DNA from: an uncultured Cytophagaceae bacterium
GTDB lineage: Bacteria; Bacteroidota; Bacteroidia; Cytophagales; Spirosomataceae
Direction: 5' to 3'
DNA length: 8,664 nucleotides
NCBI GenBank assembly: GCA_903960725.1
Contig: CAJCBY010000284.1
Location: forward strand, 1-8,664
Below, piece after piece: positions 1-8,200 of this stretch. Both the position numbers and the translations under genes were made by a program. Every line of letters begins with the position of its first letter. The first letter of the stretch is position 1. The notes under the pieces are model-generated. The model was given only the letters and a program-made list of their open reading frames with translations. It was not told the DNA's origin and searched no databases.

Positions 1-3000
1 AGGTTTTACAGCCGCTTTCACAAAGGAACCCTGAGGCTTAAATACTTTCATCGGACCTCTATTTTGCAAGGCCACATAAGCCAGATCCGAACCTACCTGA
101 ATACCCACTAATGACTTCGCATCAGCCGGCACTAATATTCCTGAATTTTGCGCATAGGTGAAACCTTTTCCATTACCTAACAAAACACCCCCATTCGAAG
201 CGTCATAGCGACCCATAGCCACTTCATTGGCAAAATTATTACCGATATAAATGATATCTAAATAGCCATCTGCATTCACATCTATGATCTGCATACCATT
301 CAAGGACGATAATTGCGCCATATCGGGTAAAGGTTTCGCTTTAAATTTACCCCCACCTAGATTCTCGATGTACATAGACGCATTCTCGGTAAAGGATAGT
401 TTGGTCGCTTTTGGCTTTTCTTTCTCGGTCAAGAAATCTTCCTGGGTGACCTTACCATAATCCTTATAATATACCCAGCGCTGACGCGTTGAATTCAACT
501 GCTTATGCACATCATCTTTACCAAATAAAGGAGCAGAAAAAGAAACTCCCGCGGCGCTTTGGAAATAGACAAATGGGAACACATCGTATACTCCATTCCC
601 ATCTACATCCCCGTGTAACACATCCACTGGCTGCTTTGCATTCGCACGCAGTAAGGTATTTTTACCCATATTCCCGGCTACTAAATCCAAGTCACCATCT
701 TGATCAAAATCCGCAGCGGCCACAGATCCCCAAAGACCTGTCATCTCTTCTAATCCAGTTTTACTTAATTTAACTAAACGGCCTTTTTCATTTTGGTAAA
801 TCTGAATCGGCATAAACTCCCCAGCCACTACTAAATCAACCCAACCATCGTTATTTAAATCAGTCCAAACCGCATCACAAGCCAGCGCCGGTTTCAATAA
901 ATCAGGTGCCCACTGAGCTGTAGCATCGGCGTACTTAATGACGCCTGCCTTTGAATCATTACGCAAAAGGCGGGATGGAGTACCTTGAGGATAAGAGAAC
1001 GGCACATTGCGTCCACTTACAAAGAGATCTAAATCACCATCCTTATCAAAGTCAACGGCTCTTACAGCCGCATTACTTTCAGTAAAACTAGGTAAGGCAG
1101 ACGGAGCTAAGCTAAAATTACCTTTACCATCATTCGCATACACTACATCTTGGAAACTAGCCGCACCTATTTGTCCTTCCGTTCCGCCTCTAGCTATGTA
1201 TAAATCCAAATCCCCATCACGATCCATATCGATTAATAGCGACCCAAGGTCCTCCCCTAATTTCTCTTTCCTTTCCGCCACTCCTTCTAGGAATTTAGAC
1301 GTAAACTTCCCGTTAGGCTGTTGTAAATAGAATATTCCTGAATAAAACTTAGCTCCTCCCACGAAGAAGTCTTCTAAACCATCGCCGTTCACATCCCCCA
1401 CCGAAGCACCAGGCCCTAATTGCGACATTTTGAATGGAATTAAACTTTGGAAATTAAAATCAATAAAATCCATTTCCTTGTGCACATCCGTTAATTGCAT
1501 CTGATCCGTTACATCCTGCAATAAAGGTGCCTGTGCCTGATACAAGGAAACATAAGGCTTCTTAGCATCGGAGATTTTTACGGTTAAAATTTGATCCATC
1601 CCCGGTTTTGAAATGACCTGCATGGAATCATTCGGCCAAATCACTCGTAATTCCTTGATCTTTTGCTTCGCACCCAAGCCAATATGTGCAACAGCCTCTA
1701 CGCTCGACAAATACCCTCTGAAAGGAGAGTTCTCATAGTAGAAATAAGTTCCGTCTGCATAAACACCTTCAATACGTGTTCCAATCCCTTGTGAATTTTG
1801 ACCTTTACCTTCGAACTTGACGCGTAAAAAATGGCCTTTATCCGCATTCGTCTCCACTGTATTATTTTGGTAGACAAATGCCTCATCATTGATATTATTT
1901 ACCACATAGTCTAAATCGCCATCATTATCTAGATCGCCATATGAGGCGCCATTAGAGAAGGACGGACGCTGAATCCCCCAAGCTGCACTCACATCATCAA
2001 AGTGCATCCCGCCCTTATTTCTAAAGGCATAGTTATTCACTTTAATGATAGGCATCTGCTCTAAAAGAATGGCATCTGATGCTAAACGCGATGAATTTGC
2101 ACGGTATAGCATAAAGTCACGATCCGTCACATCGCGAGGGAAACCATTGGTAATCATCAAATCCCTAAAACCATCATTATCAAAATCCGCTAACGACGGA
2201 CACCAGCTCCACTCTGTCTCCGCCACACCCGCTAACAAGCTAATCTCTTGAAAAGGAGCAGGCGAACCATCCGCCTTCTTTCCTGAATTTAATTGTAACG
2301 TATTGCGCATGTATTGGTAGGTATACCCATGCAAGTCACTATTCTGATACGTTTGGTAGCTATTTGGCGGCGCTAATTGCTTCTTGCGTTCGTTGTCCTT
2401 AGGCAACATATCTAAAGCGACGATATCGGGACGACCATCGTTATTAATATCCGCCACATCGTTCCCCATAGCAGACAAACTCGTGTGCTTAAAATAAGCT
2501 TTAGCCTGATCTGTAAACGTTCCGTCGTGGTTATTGATATAGAGAATGTCATCGGACACATAATCGTTCGTCACATAAATATCCGGCCAGTTATCTTGGT
2601 TAATATCACAAATATTAATACCTAAACCATAGCCCTCAATCGTGATACCAGCCTCTTTAGAGACATTCGTGAACACCGGGTGGTTCTTTTCTTTCGACCA
2701 CTCATTAAGGTATAAACGATCCGTATTCGGATAAGATCCATCTGTTACTTTAGGACGGTACAAGGACGGAACTTGATCAATTACATCCGTCAAAACATAT
2801 AAGTCCAAATCCCCATCCCGATCATAATCAAAAAAGGCAGCATGCTCACTATGACCGCTATCATTAATACCATATTCAGTAGCCAACTCTTTAAAACTCG
2901 GTTTCCCGTCCTTAATTCCTTGGTTAACGAAAAGCATATTCTGGCGATCACGCTCTGCATTTTTCATGGTAGCAGAAACATACACATCCAATAAACCATC

Positions 3001-3360
3001 CCCATTGATATCCACGATGCTAACACCTGAACACCAGCGGTTTTTAGTATCTAATCCTGACACCTTTCCTAACTCTTCAAACTTCATCTCCCCTTTATTC
3101 AAATACAAGGTGGCATTCGCTTGAGAACCAGAAAAAACAATATCTAATAGCCCATCATTATTAAAATCTCCCATACCCACACCGCTTCCGTTGTAGAGGT
3201 ATTCATACTTCAAAATAGTCAAGGAGTCGCTCTCCACGATCTTGTTTGAAAAATGAATACCGGTATCATCACCGGATAAAAGCTCGAAAGTTGTAGCGTT
3301 TTTACAAGAGAAAAAAAGAAATGAAAAAGCACTAAATAAGTAAACGACAATAGACTTCAT
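1..3360 (-). CDS. FG-GAP/VCBS repeat and ASPIC/UnbV domain lipoprotein (3' end beyond window)
   Basis: Reading the minus strand from ATG at 3360 gives 1120 codons without a stop, still open at base 1, so the C-terminus is missing. The start is well fixed: an in-frame TAA lies four codons upstream with no other start between. Residues 1-18 form a lysine-started hydrophobic signal ending FFS-Cys19, a lipobox, so a lipid-anchored exported protein is predicted. Aspartate-rich motifs of the form DxDxDGxxD begin at residues 65, 117, 178, 252, 304, 392, 476 and again at 656, 711, 770, 834, 884, 918, 1027. These are FG-GAP/VCBS calcium-binding loops, usually part of beta-propeller blades. Residues about 509-593 match ASPIC/UnbV (RVKFEGKG, GIGTRIEG, HIGLGAK, VIWPNDS). 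Similar proteins of roughly 1100-1200 aa often sit beside susCD genes in Bacteroidota, so little is probably missing. The biochemical role is unknown; binding of ligand or partner at the cell surface is inference. Codons GCG, GGG and CCG are commoner here than in susC/susD. Confidence 0.93.
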   Translation of the reverse strand, partial: MKSIVVYLFSAFSFLFFSCKNATTFELLSGDDTGIHFSNKIVESDSLTILKYEYLYNGSGVGMGDFNNDGLLDIVFSGSQANATLYLNKGEMKFEELGKVSGLDTKNRWCSGVSIVDINGDGLLDVYVSATMKNAERDRQNMLFVNQGIKDGKPSFKELATEYGINDSGHSEHAAFFDYDRDGDLDLYVLTDVIDQVPSLYRPKVTDGSYPNTDRLYLNEWSKEKNHPVFTNVSKEAGITIEGYGLGINICDINQDNWPDIYVTNDYVSDDILYINNHDGTFTDQAKAYFKHTSLSAMGNDVADINNDGRPDIVALDMLPKDNERKKQLAPPNSYQTYQNSDLHGYTYQYMRNTLQLNSGKKADGSPAPFQEISLLAGVAETEWSWCPSLADFDNDGFRDLMITNGFPRDVTDRDFMLYRANSSRLASDAILLEQMPIIKVNNYAFRNKGGMHFDDVSAAWGIQRPSFSNGASYGDLDNDGDLDYVVNNINDEAFVYQNNTVETNADKGHFLRVKFEGKGQNSQGIGTRIEGVYADGTYFYYENSPFRGYLSSVEAVAHIGLGAKQKIKELRVIWPNDSMQVISKPGMDQILTVKISDAKKPYVSLYQAQAPLLQDVTDQMQLTDVHKEMDFIDFNFQSLIPFKMSQLGPGASVGDVNGDGLEDFFVGGAKFYSGIFYLQQPNGKFTSKFLEGVAERKEKLGEDLGSLLIDMDRDGDLDLYIARGGTEGQIGAASFQDVVYANDGKGNFSLAPSALPSFTESNAAVRAVDFDKDGDLDLFVSGRNVPFSYPQGTPSRLLRNDSKAGVIKYADATAQWAPDLLKPALACDAVWTDLNNDGWVDLVVAGEFMPIQIYQNEKGRLVKLSKTGLEEMTGLWGSVAAADFDQDGDLDLVAGNMGKNTLLRANAKQPVDVLHGDVDGNGVYDVFPFVYFQSAAGVSFSAPLFGKDDVHKQLNSTRQRWVYYKDYGKVTQEDFLTEKEKPKATKLSFTENASMYIENLGGGKFKAKPLPDMAQLSSLNGMQIIDVNADGYLDIIYIGNNFANEVAMGRYDASNGGVLLGNGKGFTYAQNSGILVPADAKSLVGIQVGSDLAYVALQNRGPMKVFKPQGSFVKAAVKP
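256..1395 (-). repeat. C-terminal block of seven FG-GAP/VCBS calcium-loop motifs
   Basis: Seven further loops follow the ASPIC domain, at residues 656, 711, 770, 834, 884, 918 and 1027. Examples are DVNGDGLED (656-664), DMDRDGDLD (711-719), DFDQDGDLD (884-892) and DVNADGYLD (1027-1035). The copy at 918, DVDGNGVYD, has Asn at the fifth position and lies only 34 residues after the one before it. The next copy is 109 residues further on. Blade assignment in this half is therefore less regular than in the N-terminal half, and another blade could lie beyond the window edge. Confidence 0.82.
1582..1836 (-). other. ASPIC/UnbV domain coding segment
   Basis: Residues about 509-593 of the large lipoprotein carry the hallmarks of the ASPIC/UnbV family: a GHFLRVKFEG strand, the QGIGTRIEG turn, RGYLSSVEAVAHIGLGAK, and VIWPNDS around Trp575. 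In known proteins this domain follows FG-GAP repeats, as in cartilage acidic protein 1 and many Bacteroidota and Planctomycetes proteins. Its molecular function is not established. Here it separates two equal groups of calcium-loop motifs. Domain edges are estimated by eye. Confidence 0.85.
1909..3168 (-). repeat. N-terminal block of seven FG-GAP/VCBS calcium-loop motifs
   Basis: Seven copies of the degenerate DxDxDGxxD loop occur at residues 65, 117, 178, 252, 304, 392 and 476 of the large lipoprotein, spaced 52-88 residues apart. Examples are DFNNDGLLD (65-73), DYDRDGDLD (178-186) and DLDNDGDLD (476-484). The fourth copy, DINQDNWPD (252-260), has Asn in place of the usual Gly. Seven blades is the usual count for integrin-type FG-GAP propellers, so this block may be one complete propeller. 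That structural reading is inference from motif count and spacing. At DNA level the copies have diverged and are not tandem nucleotide repeats. Confidence 0.85.
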
Positions 3361-3382
3361 AAGGTAATATTAAACTTAAGCG
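3361..3382 (-). promoter_or_regulatory. Short leader of the FG-GAP lipoprotein gene
   Basis: Only about 22 bp separate the terminator T-tract from the ATG at 3360. There is no Shine-Dalgarno site, and this leader is less A-rich than the one before susD. Any promoter of its own would have to overlap the terminator: TATTTTCG across the end of the T-tract (3388-3381) is one base off TAnnTTTG, but no clear -33 box is seen. Expression by read-through from susCD is the simpler reading. Confidence 0.35.
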
Positions 3383-3419
3383 AAAATAAAAAAGGTGGGA
3401 TAAATATCCCACCTTTTTT
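3383..3419 (-). terminator. Strong intrinsic terminator between susD and the FG-GAP lipoprotein gene
   Basis: A perfect 9-bp inverted repeat, GGTGGGATA at 3394-3402 and TATCCCACC at 3405-3413, is flanked by A6 (3388-3393) and T6 (3414-3419), which extend the stem to 15 bp. Read on the minus strand, the hairpin is followed by a T-rich tract (TTTTTT-A-TTTT, 3393 down to 3383), as expected of a Rho-independent terminator. It begins 18 bp after the susD stop codon and ends about 22 bp before the next ATG. The sequence is nearly symmetric, so it could also act on the plus strand. It most likely ends or attenuates the susCD transcript. Confidence 0.88.
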
Positions 3420-3437
3420 AAGGAAAATTACTAGATA

Positions 3438-5186
3438 TTAATACCCTGGATTTTGCTTCAATATTGAAGTTCCTTGAATATCAATTTGCTGCTGAGGGAT
3501 TGGTAAATACTTGTCAGTAGCAGTGTATGAAGCACCACCAAATTTAGTTACCAATAATTTAGACTCATAAGCTAAGTAAGCATTTAAAGTAGGTACATCA
3601 ATTCCCCAACGAACTAAGTCGAAGAAACGGTGACCTTCAGTAGCTAATTCTAATAAACGCTCCATACGAACTGCTTTTGTAGCAGCAGCCTTATCAGCAA
3701 ATGCTGTGTAAGGTACGATCTCATAGTTAGCTTCAGCTTTACCACCTTTCATTACGAAACCTGCAGGGTTAGCCGCGCGGTTACGAACTTGGTTGATGTA
3801 ACCTAAAGCCGTAGCTAATGAACCACCTTCGATCTCAGCTTCTGCAGCCATTAACAATACATCCGCAAAACGAATGATGTTAAAGTTCATTGTTGCATAA
3901 CCACGTGTCCAAGAAGAACCATCAGTTAATGTATTCTCTTGAGACTTGTAGTAGATGTATTTCTTAGGTGAGTAAGGACCTGCATACGATTGAGCACGAA
4001 TCCAAGCTGCGCCTGGGTGCTCGATCCAGTCTAAATATTGGATACCACGACGACCGATAGTGTGGTCAATACGTGGATCTAATGGACCTGCATCTTCTGT
4101 AAACGCTGCACCAGAAGCAACTCCAAAATCATGCTTCACTGCGTTTGCAGTAGAGTTATAATCTGGAGCACCTGCTGTTTCAGTTAAGATAGGTAGACCA
4201 CCTACTGTACGGTAAGCATTTGCCATAGAGAAAGATGGCTGGAAGAATCCGCAGCAGTTACCTGGACCATCTGCACCCGTATTGTATGGGTAGTTCAAGT
4301 CGTCAAATGCGTTAGAGTTATTCACGTTACCTGTATTCATAGATGATTGAATCGCAAATACAGCTTCCTCATTGTTATCGTTCGCAGCATTGAAGATATC
4401 AGCAAACTTAGGAACCAAACCGTATTTCTTACCGTTTGTAGTTACACCATTCGCGATAACATCTGTAAACTTAGCTCTTGCATCAGCAAACTTTCCTTGG
4501 TACAATAATACCTTTCCTAAGTAAGCTTGTGCAGCCCATTTGTTCGCACGACCTGCAGAAGAAGACGTAGCTGGCAAATTAGTTACAGCAAAGTTAAAAT
4601 CAGCTTCGATCTTATCATAGAATGCTTCTGTGTTAGCCACTTTTTCAATTCCTTTACCATATCCGACTTTCTCATCTACGTAAGGAACAGAGTTAAACAA
4701 CTTCTTTAATTCGAAGTAGTAGTGACCACGTAAGAAACGAGCTTCAGCAGTAATACGTGTCTTATCCGCAGCAGATAGTTCTTTAGAACCAGCCGCTAGG
4801 TTAATAACCGCATTACAACGCGCGATACCCTCGTATTTTGCCTGCCACGTACTGTTTAAGTCTCCATCATTCGCTGGAACCTCATAACGTTGCATATTAT
4901 TAATATTCGAGTAATCACCTGGGTCAGTACCTTTATTGCTCTCTCCACCACGGATAGAACCCCAAACCCAGTTATTACCAGCTGCAAGACGAGAATAGCC
5001 TTTACCAGCTAATTGAGCATAAGCACCAATTAAGGCACCTTCCACACCAGCTTTAGATGATAGTTGCGCTTCAGCTAATGAACCTGTAGGCGGAACTTCT
5101 AAAAACTGATCTTTACACGCGAAGGTCAACGTAAGAGCTGACACACTCACTAAAGCGATTCGCTTAAAAATCTGATTATTTTTCAT
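3438..5186 (-). CDS. SusD/RagB-family outer-membrane nutrient-binding lipoprotein
   Basis: This 582-residue protein is the surface lid partner of the SusC-like transporter encoded just upstream. A type II signal peptide ends at TFA-Cys24, followed by KDQFLEVPPTG, the classic SusD N-terminus. LRGHYYFELKKLF (152-164) and a TPR-like helical pair at 219-247 belong to the N-terminal SusD-like domain. The C-terminal RagB/SusD domain shows ERLLELATEGHRFFDLVRWG (509-528) and the ending YLPIPQQQID...LKQNPGY, which also shows the protein is full length. A vicinal cysteine pair, Cys311-Cys312 (GNCCGFF), is unusual for an exported protein; Cys124 is the other cysteine in the mature protein. The start codon follows an A-rich stretch (AAGAAAA) rather than a Shine-Dalgarno site, as usual in this phylum. 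The 51-bp gap to susC holds no terminator, so the two are probably co-transcribed. The substrate cannot be told from sequence. Confidence 0.96.
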   Translation of the reverse strand: MKNNQIFKRIALVSVSALTLTFACKDQFLEVPPTGSLAEAQLSSKAGVEGALIGAYAQLAGKGYSRLAAGNNWVWGSIRGGESNKGTDPGDYSNINNMQRYEVPANDGDLNSTWQAKYEGIARCNAVINLAAGSKELSAADKTRITAEARFLRGHYYFELKKLFNSVPYVDEKVGYGKGIEKVANTEAFYDKIEADFNFAVTNLPATSSSAGRANKWAAQAYLGKVLLYQGKFADARAKFTDVIANGVTTNGKKYGLVPKFADIFNAANDNNEEAVFAIQSSMNTGNVNNSNAFDDLNYPYNTGADGPGNCCGFFQPSFSMANAYRTVGGLPILTETAGAPDYNSTANAVKHDFGVASGAAFTEDAGPLDPRIDHTIGRRGIQYLDWIEHPGAAWIRAQSYAGPYSPKKYIYYKSQENTLTDGSSWTRGYATMNFNIIRFADVLLMAAEAEIEGGSLATALGYINQVRNRAANPAGFVMKGGKAEANYEIVPYTAFADKAAATKAVRMERLLELATEGHRFFDLVRWGIDVPTLNAYLAYESKLLVTKFGGASYTATDKYLPIPQQQIDIQGTSILKQNPGY

Positions 5187-5237
5187 TTTTCTTATTTATT
5201 AATTAAGTTATATAACTAACAGCGTGGACTTTATGTT
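5187..5237 (-). other. susC-susD intergenic spacer
   Basis: The 51-bp spacer is AT-rich and has no hairpin-plus-T-tract terminator, consistent with one susCD transcript. It contains a short 12-bp palindrome, AGTTATATAACT (5206-5217), too short and AT-rich to assign a role. The part nearest the susD ATG is A-rich. It shares the string TAACTTAAT with the leader immediately before the susC start. Confidence 0.6.
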
Positions 5238-8200
5238 TTAGAAAGTCAAGTTGATAGATGCATTGAATGAACGAGTCACTGGGTAGTTACCCACATCAAT
5301 ACCGAAACCTGTATCTGCTGCACCACCTACACCTGGATCTAAACCTTTGTACTTAGTGAAGGTAAAGATGTTGTTAGCTGATAAAGTAAACTTCGCACGC
5401 TTGATACCTATTTTAGAAGTATAAGACTTCGGAATGTTGTATCCTAAAGAGATGTTTTGTACACGAATGTAATCACCATTCTCTACATACCATGAGTTCT
5501 CTGCAGCTGAAGTAGAAATGTTAGATGCTGATTCCCAAATAGGAGCCTCTGCATTATTTCCTAAAGCTGGAGTCCATGATTGCTTAGCACGCTCACCTTT
5601 TCCTGAACCTTCAAACGTTCCGTGGAAGTCAGTAAACCACTTAGATTGGTTCCAGATTTTGTTACCTGCAGACGCATATAAATACGTAGCAAATTCAAAA
5701 TCTTTGTAAGTCAATCCGATGTTGATACCACCAGTGTACGTAGGAACTGGAGAACCTAAATACGTACGGTCAGCAGGGGTGATTTTACCATCACCATTCA
5801 TATCCGCATAACGGAAACGACCTACACCTTTACCTGATTGCTCAGGAGCAGACGCTACTTCAGCAGCTGAGTTGAAATAACCCAATACTTGGTAACCATA
5901 GAAAGCTGATAAAGAACGACCTACTTCCATACGTACTGGAGTAATTCCACGGAAAGATCCACCTAATAAGTTCGTAATACCTGGAGCGAATGAAACAATT
6001 TCGTTCTTTAAGAATGAATTGTTAAATGTTAATTCATACTTCAAGTCTGAAGTAAGATTTCCACGATTAATAACTTGTAAGTCGATACCTTGGTTACGCA
6101 TCTTCGCTACGTTTACAGCAGGAGCTGCAGCAGAGTTACCTACAACCGCTGGAAGAGGTACACCGAATAACAAATCACGTGTATCTTTTCTCCAAACGTC
6201 TAAAGCGATTTCCCACTTACCGTTTAAAAGTGTTGCATCCATACCAATGTTAGCTGTTTCTGAAGTCTCCCACTTAGCAGCAGGGTTTCCGATACGTGAA
6301 CGGAAGTAACCTTCGTTAGCTCCAGAAGATTGACCATCAATTGGATAGAATGAGTTACCACGATCAGCAGCATATAAAGAGAATTGGTTCGCTGGGTTTA
6401 CGTTATTTGAGTTACCCATTAAACCCCATCCAAGACGTAATTTCAAATCAGAAATAGCCGGAAGGTCTTTCATGAATTCCTCTGATGTAATTCTCCAAGC
6501 TGCAGAAACTGCAGGGAAAACACCATAACGATTCTCAGAACCGAAACGAGATGAACCGTCACGACGAACAACCCCAGTTAAATAATACTTCTCATCGAAG
6601 TTATAATCTAACTTAGAGAATAAAGAGTAGAAATTAACACCAGAGAATAAACTAGAGTTAACTACTGGTGATTGTACCGCATTCAAAGTTACGAAATCTA
6701 AGTCCATAGAGAATGGATTGATACCTGAACCTGAAATATTACGACCAGCACCTGTATTCAATGCCTCCATACCAGCTAATACATTCACACCATGCTTTCT
6801 CCACTTGTACTTGTAAGCTACTGTGTTAGTTAACACGTAAGAGAATACATAGCTAGATCCCTCAGAGAATGAATCAGATGCTTCTGGCTCAGAATCCCCT
6901 AAATATCTGTAGTTGTAGTTTTTGAATGCTGAATTGTTAAACTGACCACCTAAAGATGATCTAACGATTAAATCCTTCATTGGCTCATATTCTACATACA
7001 CGTTACCAAATGCGTTCGCATTGTAGTTATTGTCATTCAAGTTATTGCGCATGATCTGACGAACTGGGTTACGAGGGTTGTTAAAACCACCTGCTTTAGT
7101 AGAGGCATAGCTACCGAAATCATCAAATACTGGGATAGCAGTCGGCATACGGTAAGCAGATAAGATTACTGACTCATCACCAGCAACACCTAAACCACCA
7201 TTACCACCTGCTTGTCCACGAACTGAACGATACGTAAATTGTAGGTTTTCACCAATACGTACTTTCTTACCTAAATCCCACTCAGAATTGAAACGACCTG
7301 AATAACGCTTGAAATCGTTCTCTAACAAGATACCTTGTTGCTCTTGTCCAGATAAACCTAAATAGAAACGACCTCTATCTGTTCCACCTTGGATACCTAA
7401 TGAGTGACGCATTGTGCTACCGAAACGAGTAATTTCATCATACCAATTCGTACCAGCTTTGTTTGTTCTAATCACGAAAGTAGTTAATGGATTAGCTGCA
7501 AAAGCTGCTTGAGCTGCTGCCATATCACCTGTGTTCACACCATTTGCGCCATTGAAGTGCAAATACGTAGGTAAAACTGCTTGTGCAGACGTACCATATT
7601 GTGGGTGAGTATAAGCTACTGCTGTTCCGTTAGCTGCCGCATTGTTACGGAATGCAACGTGAGTCCAGTCAGCTTGCTCTTGTGGAGTCAACATTTTAGG
7701 AGCACCACCTACGTTAGGGTCTGTTCCACCATATAATCCATCATAAGTAACAGTAAGTCCTTTATTACGAGAACCTGACTTAGTAGTGTAAACGATTACA
7801 CCGTTCGCTGCACGAGCACCATAGATAGAAGCTGCTGCTGCATCCTTCAAAACAGTAGATGACTCGATATCGTCTGGAGATAAGAAATCAGTAGATCCTA
7901 CTGGAACCCCATCCACAACGTACAATGGCTCGTTACCACCGAATGCACCGAAACCACGTACACGGATGATACTGTTCGTACCTGGTTGTCCGTTTGTGAT
8001 TAAAGTAACACCGGCTACACGACCTTGTAATTGCTGCTCAACGTTACCTGAAGGTGCAATTTGCAAATCCTTCGCTTTAACGATAGAAGCAGCTGCTGTA
8101 GACGCTTTCTTGTTAGTAACTGAGTAACCTGTTACGATTACCTCGTCTAACTGACTGTTGTCTTCCGCTAATGTAACATTGATAGAAGATTGTGATCCTA

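Noticed and set aside
489..773. Plus-strand open frame of 94 codons
   Set aside because: It is antisense to the long FG-GAP/ASPIC reading frame, is low complexity (His/Leu/Pro-rich) and resembles no known protein; an overlap shadow.
1007..1330. Plus-strand open frame of 107 codons
   Set aside because: It is antisense to the calcium-loop repeats; the Ser/Lys/Pro-rich translation is what complementing Asp/Gly-rich codons gives.
1698..1889. Minus-strand open frame of 63 codons
   Set aside because: It lies in another frame inside the ASPIC domain coding segment, which has clear family motifs in the main frame.
2045..2251. Plus-strand open frame of 68 codons
   Set aside because: It is antisense to the lipoprotein gene with no independent support.
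1..3360. CRISPR-like or tandem DNA repeats suggested by recurring CCATC/ATC strings on the plus strand
   Set aside because: These reflect Asp-Gly-Asp codons of the protein repeats; spacing is irregular and the DNA copies are diverged.
4527..4709. Plus-strand open frame of 60 codons
   Set aside because: It is antisense to the well-supported SusD-like gene.
5206..5217. 12-bp palindrome AGTTATATAACT between susC and susD
   Set aside because: It is short, purely AT-rich in the core and has no T-tract, so it is likely chance; not called an operator or terminator.
5518..6309. Two plus-strand open frames (5518-5709 and 6019-6309)
   Set aside because: Both are antisense to the SusC gene, which shows family motifs throughout; no leader or homology supports them.
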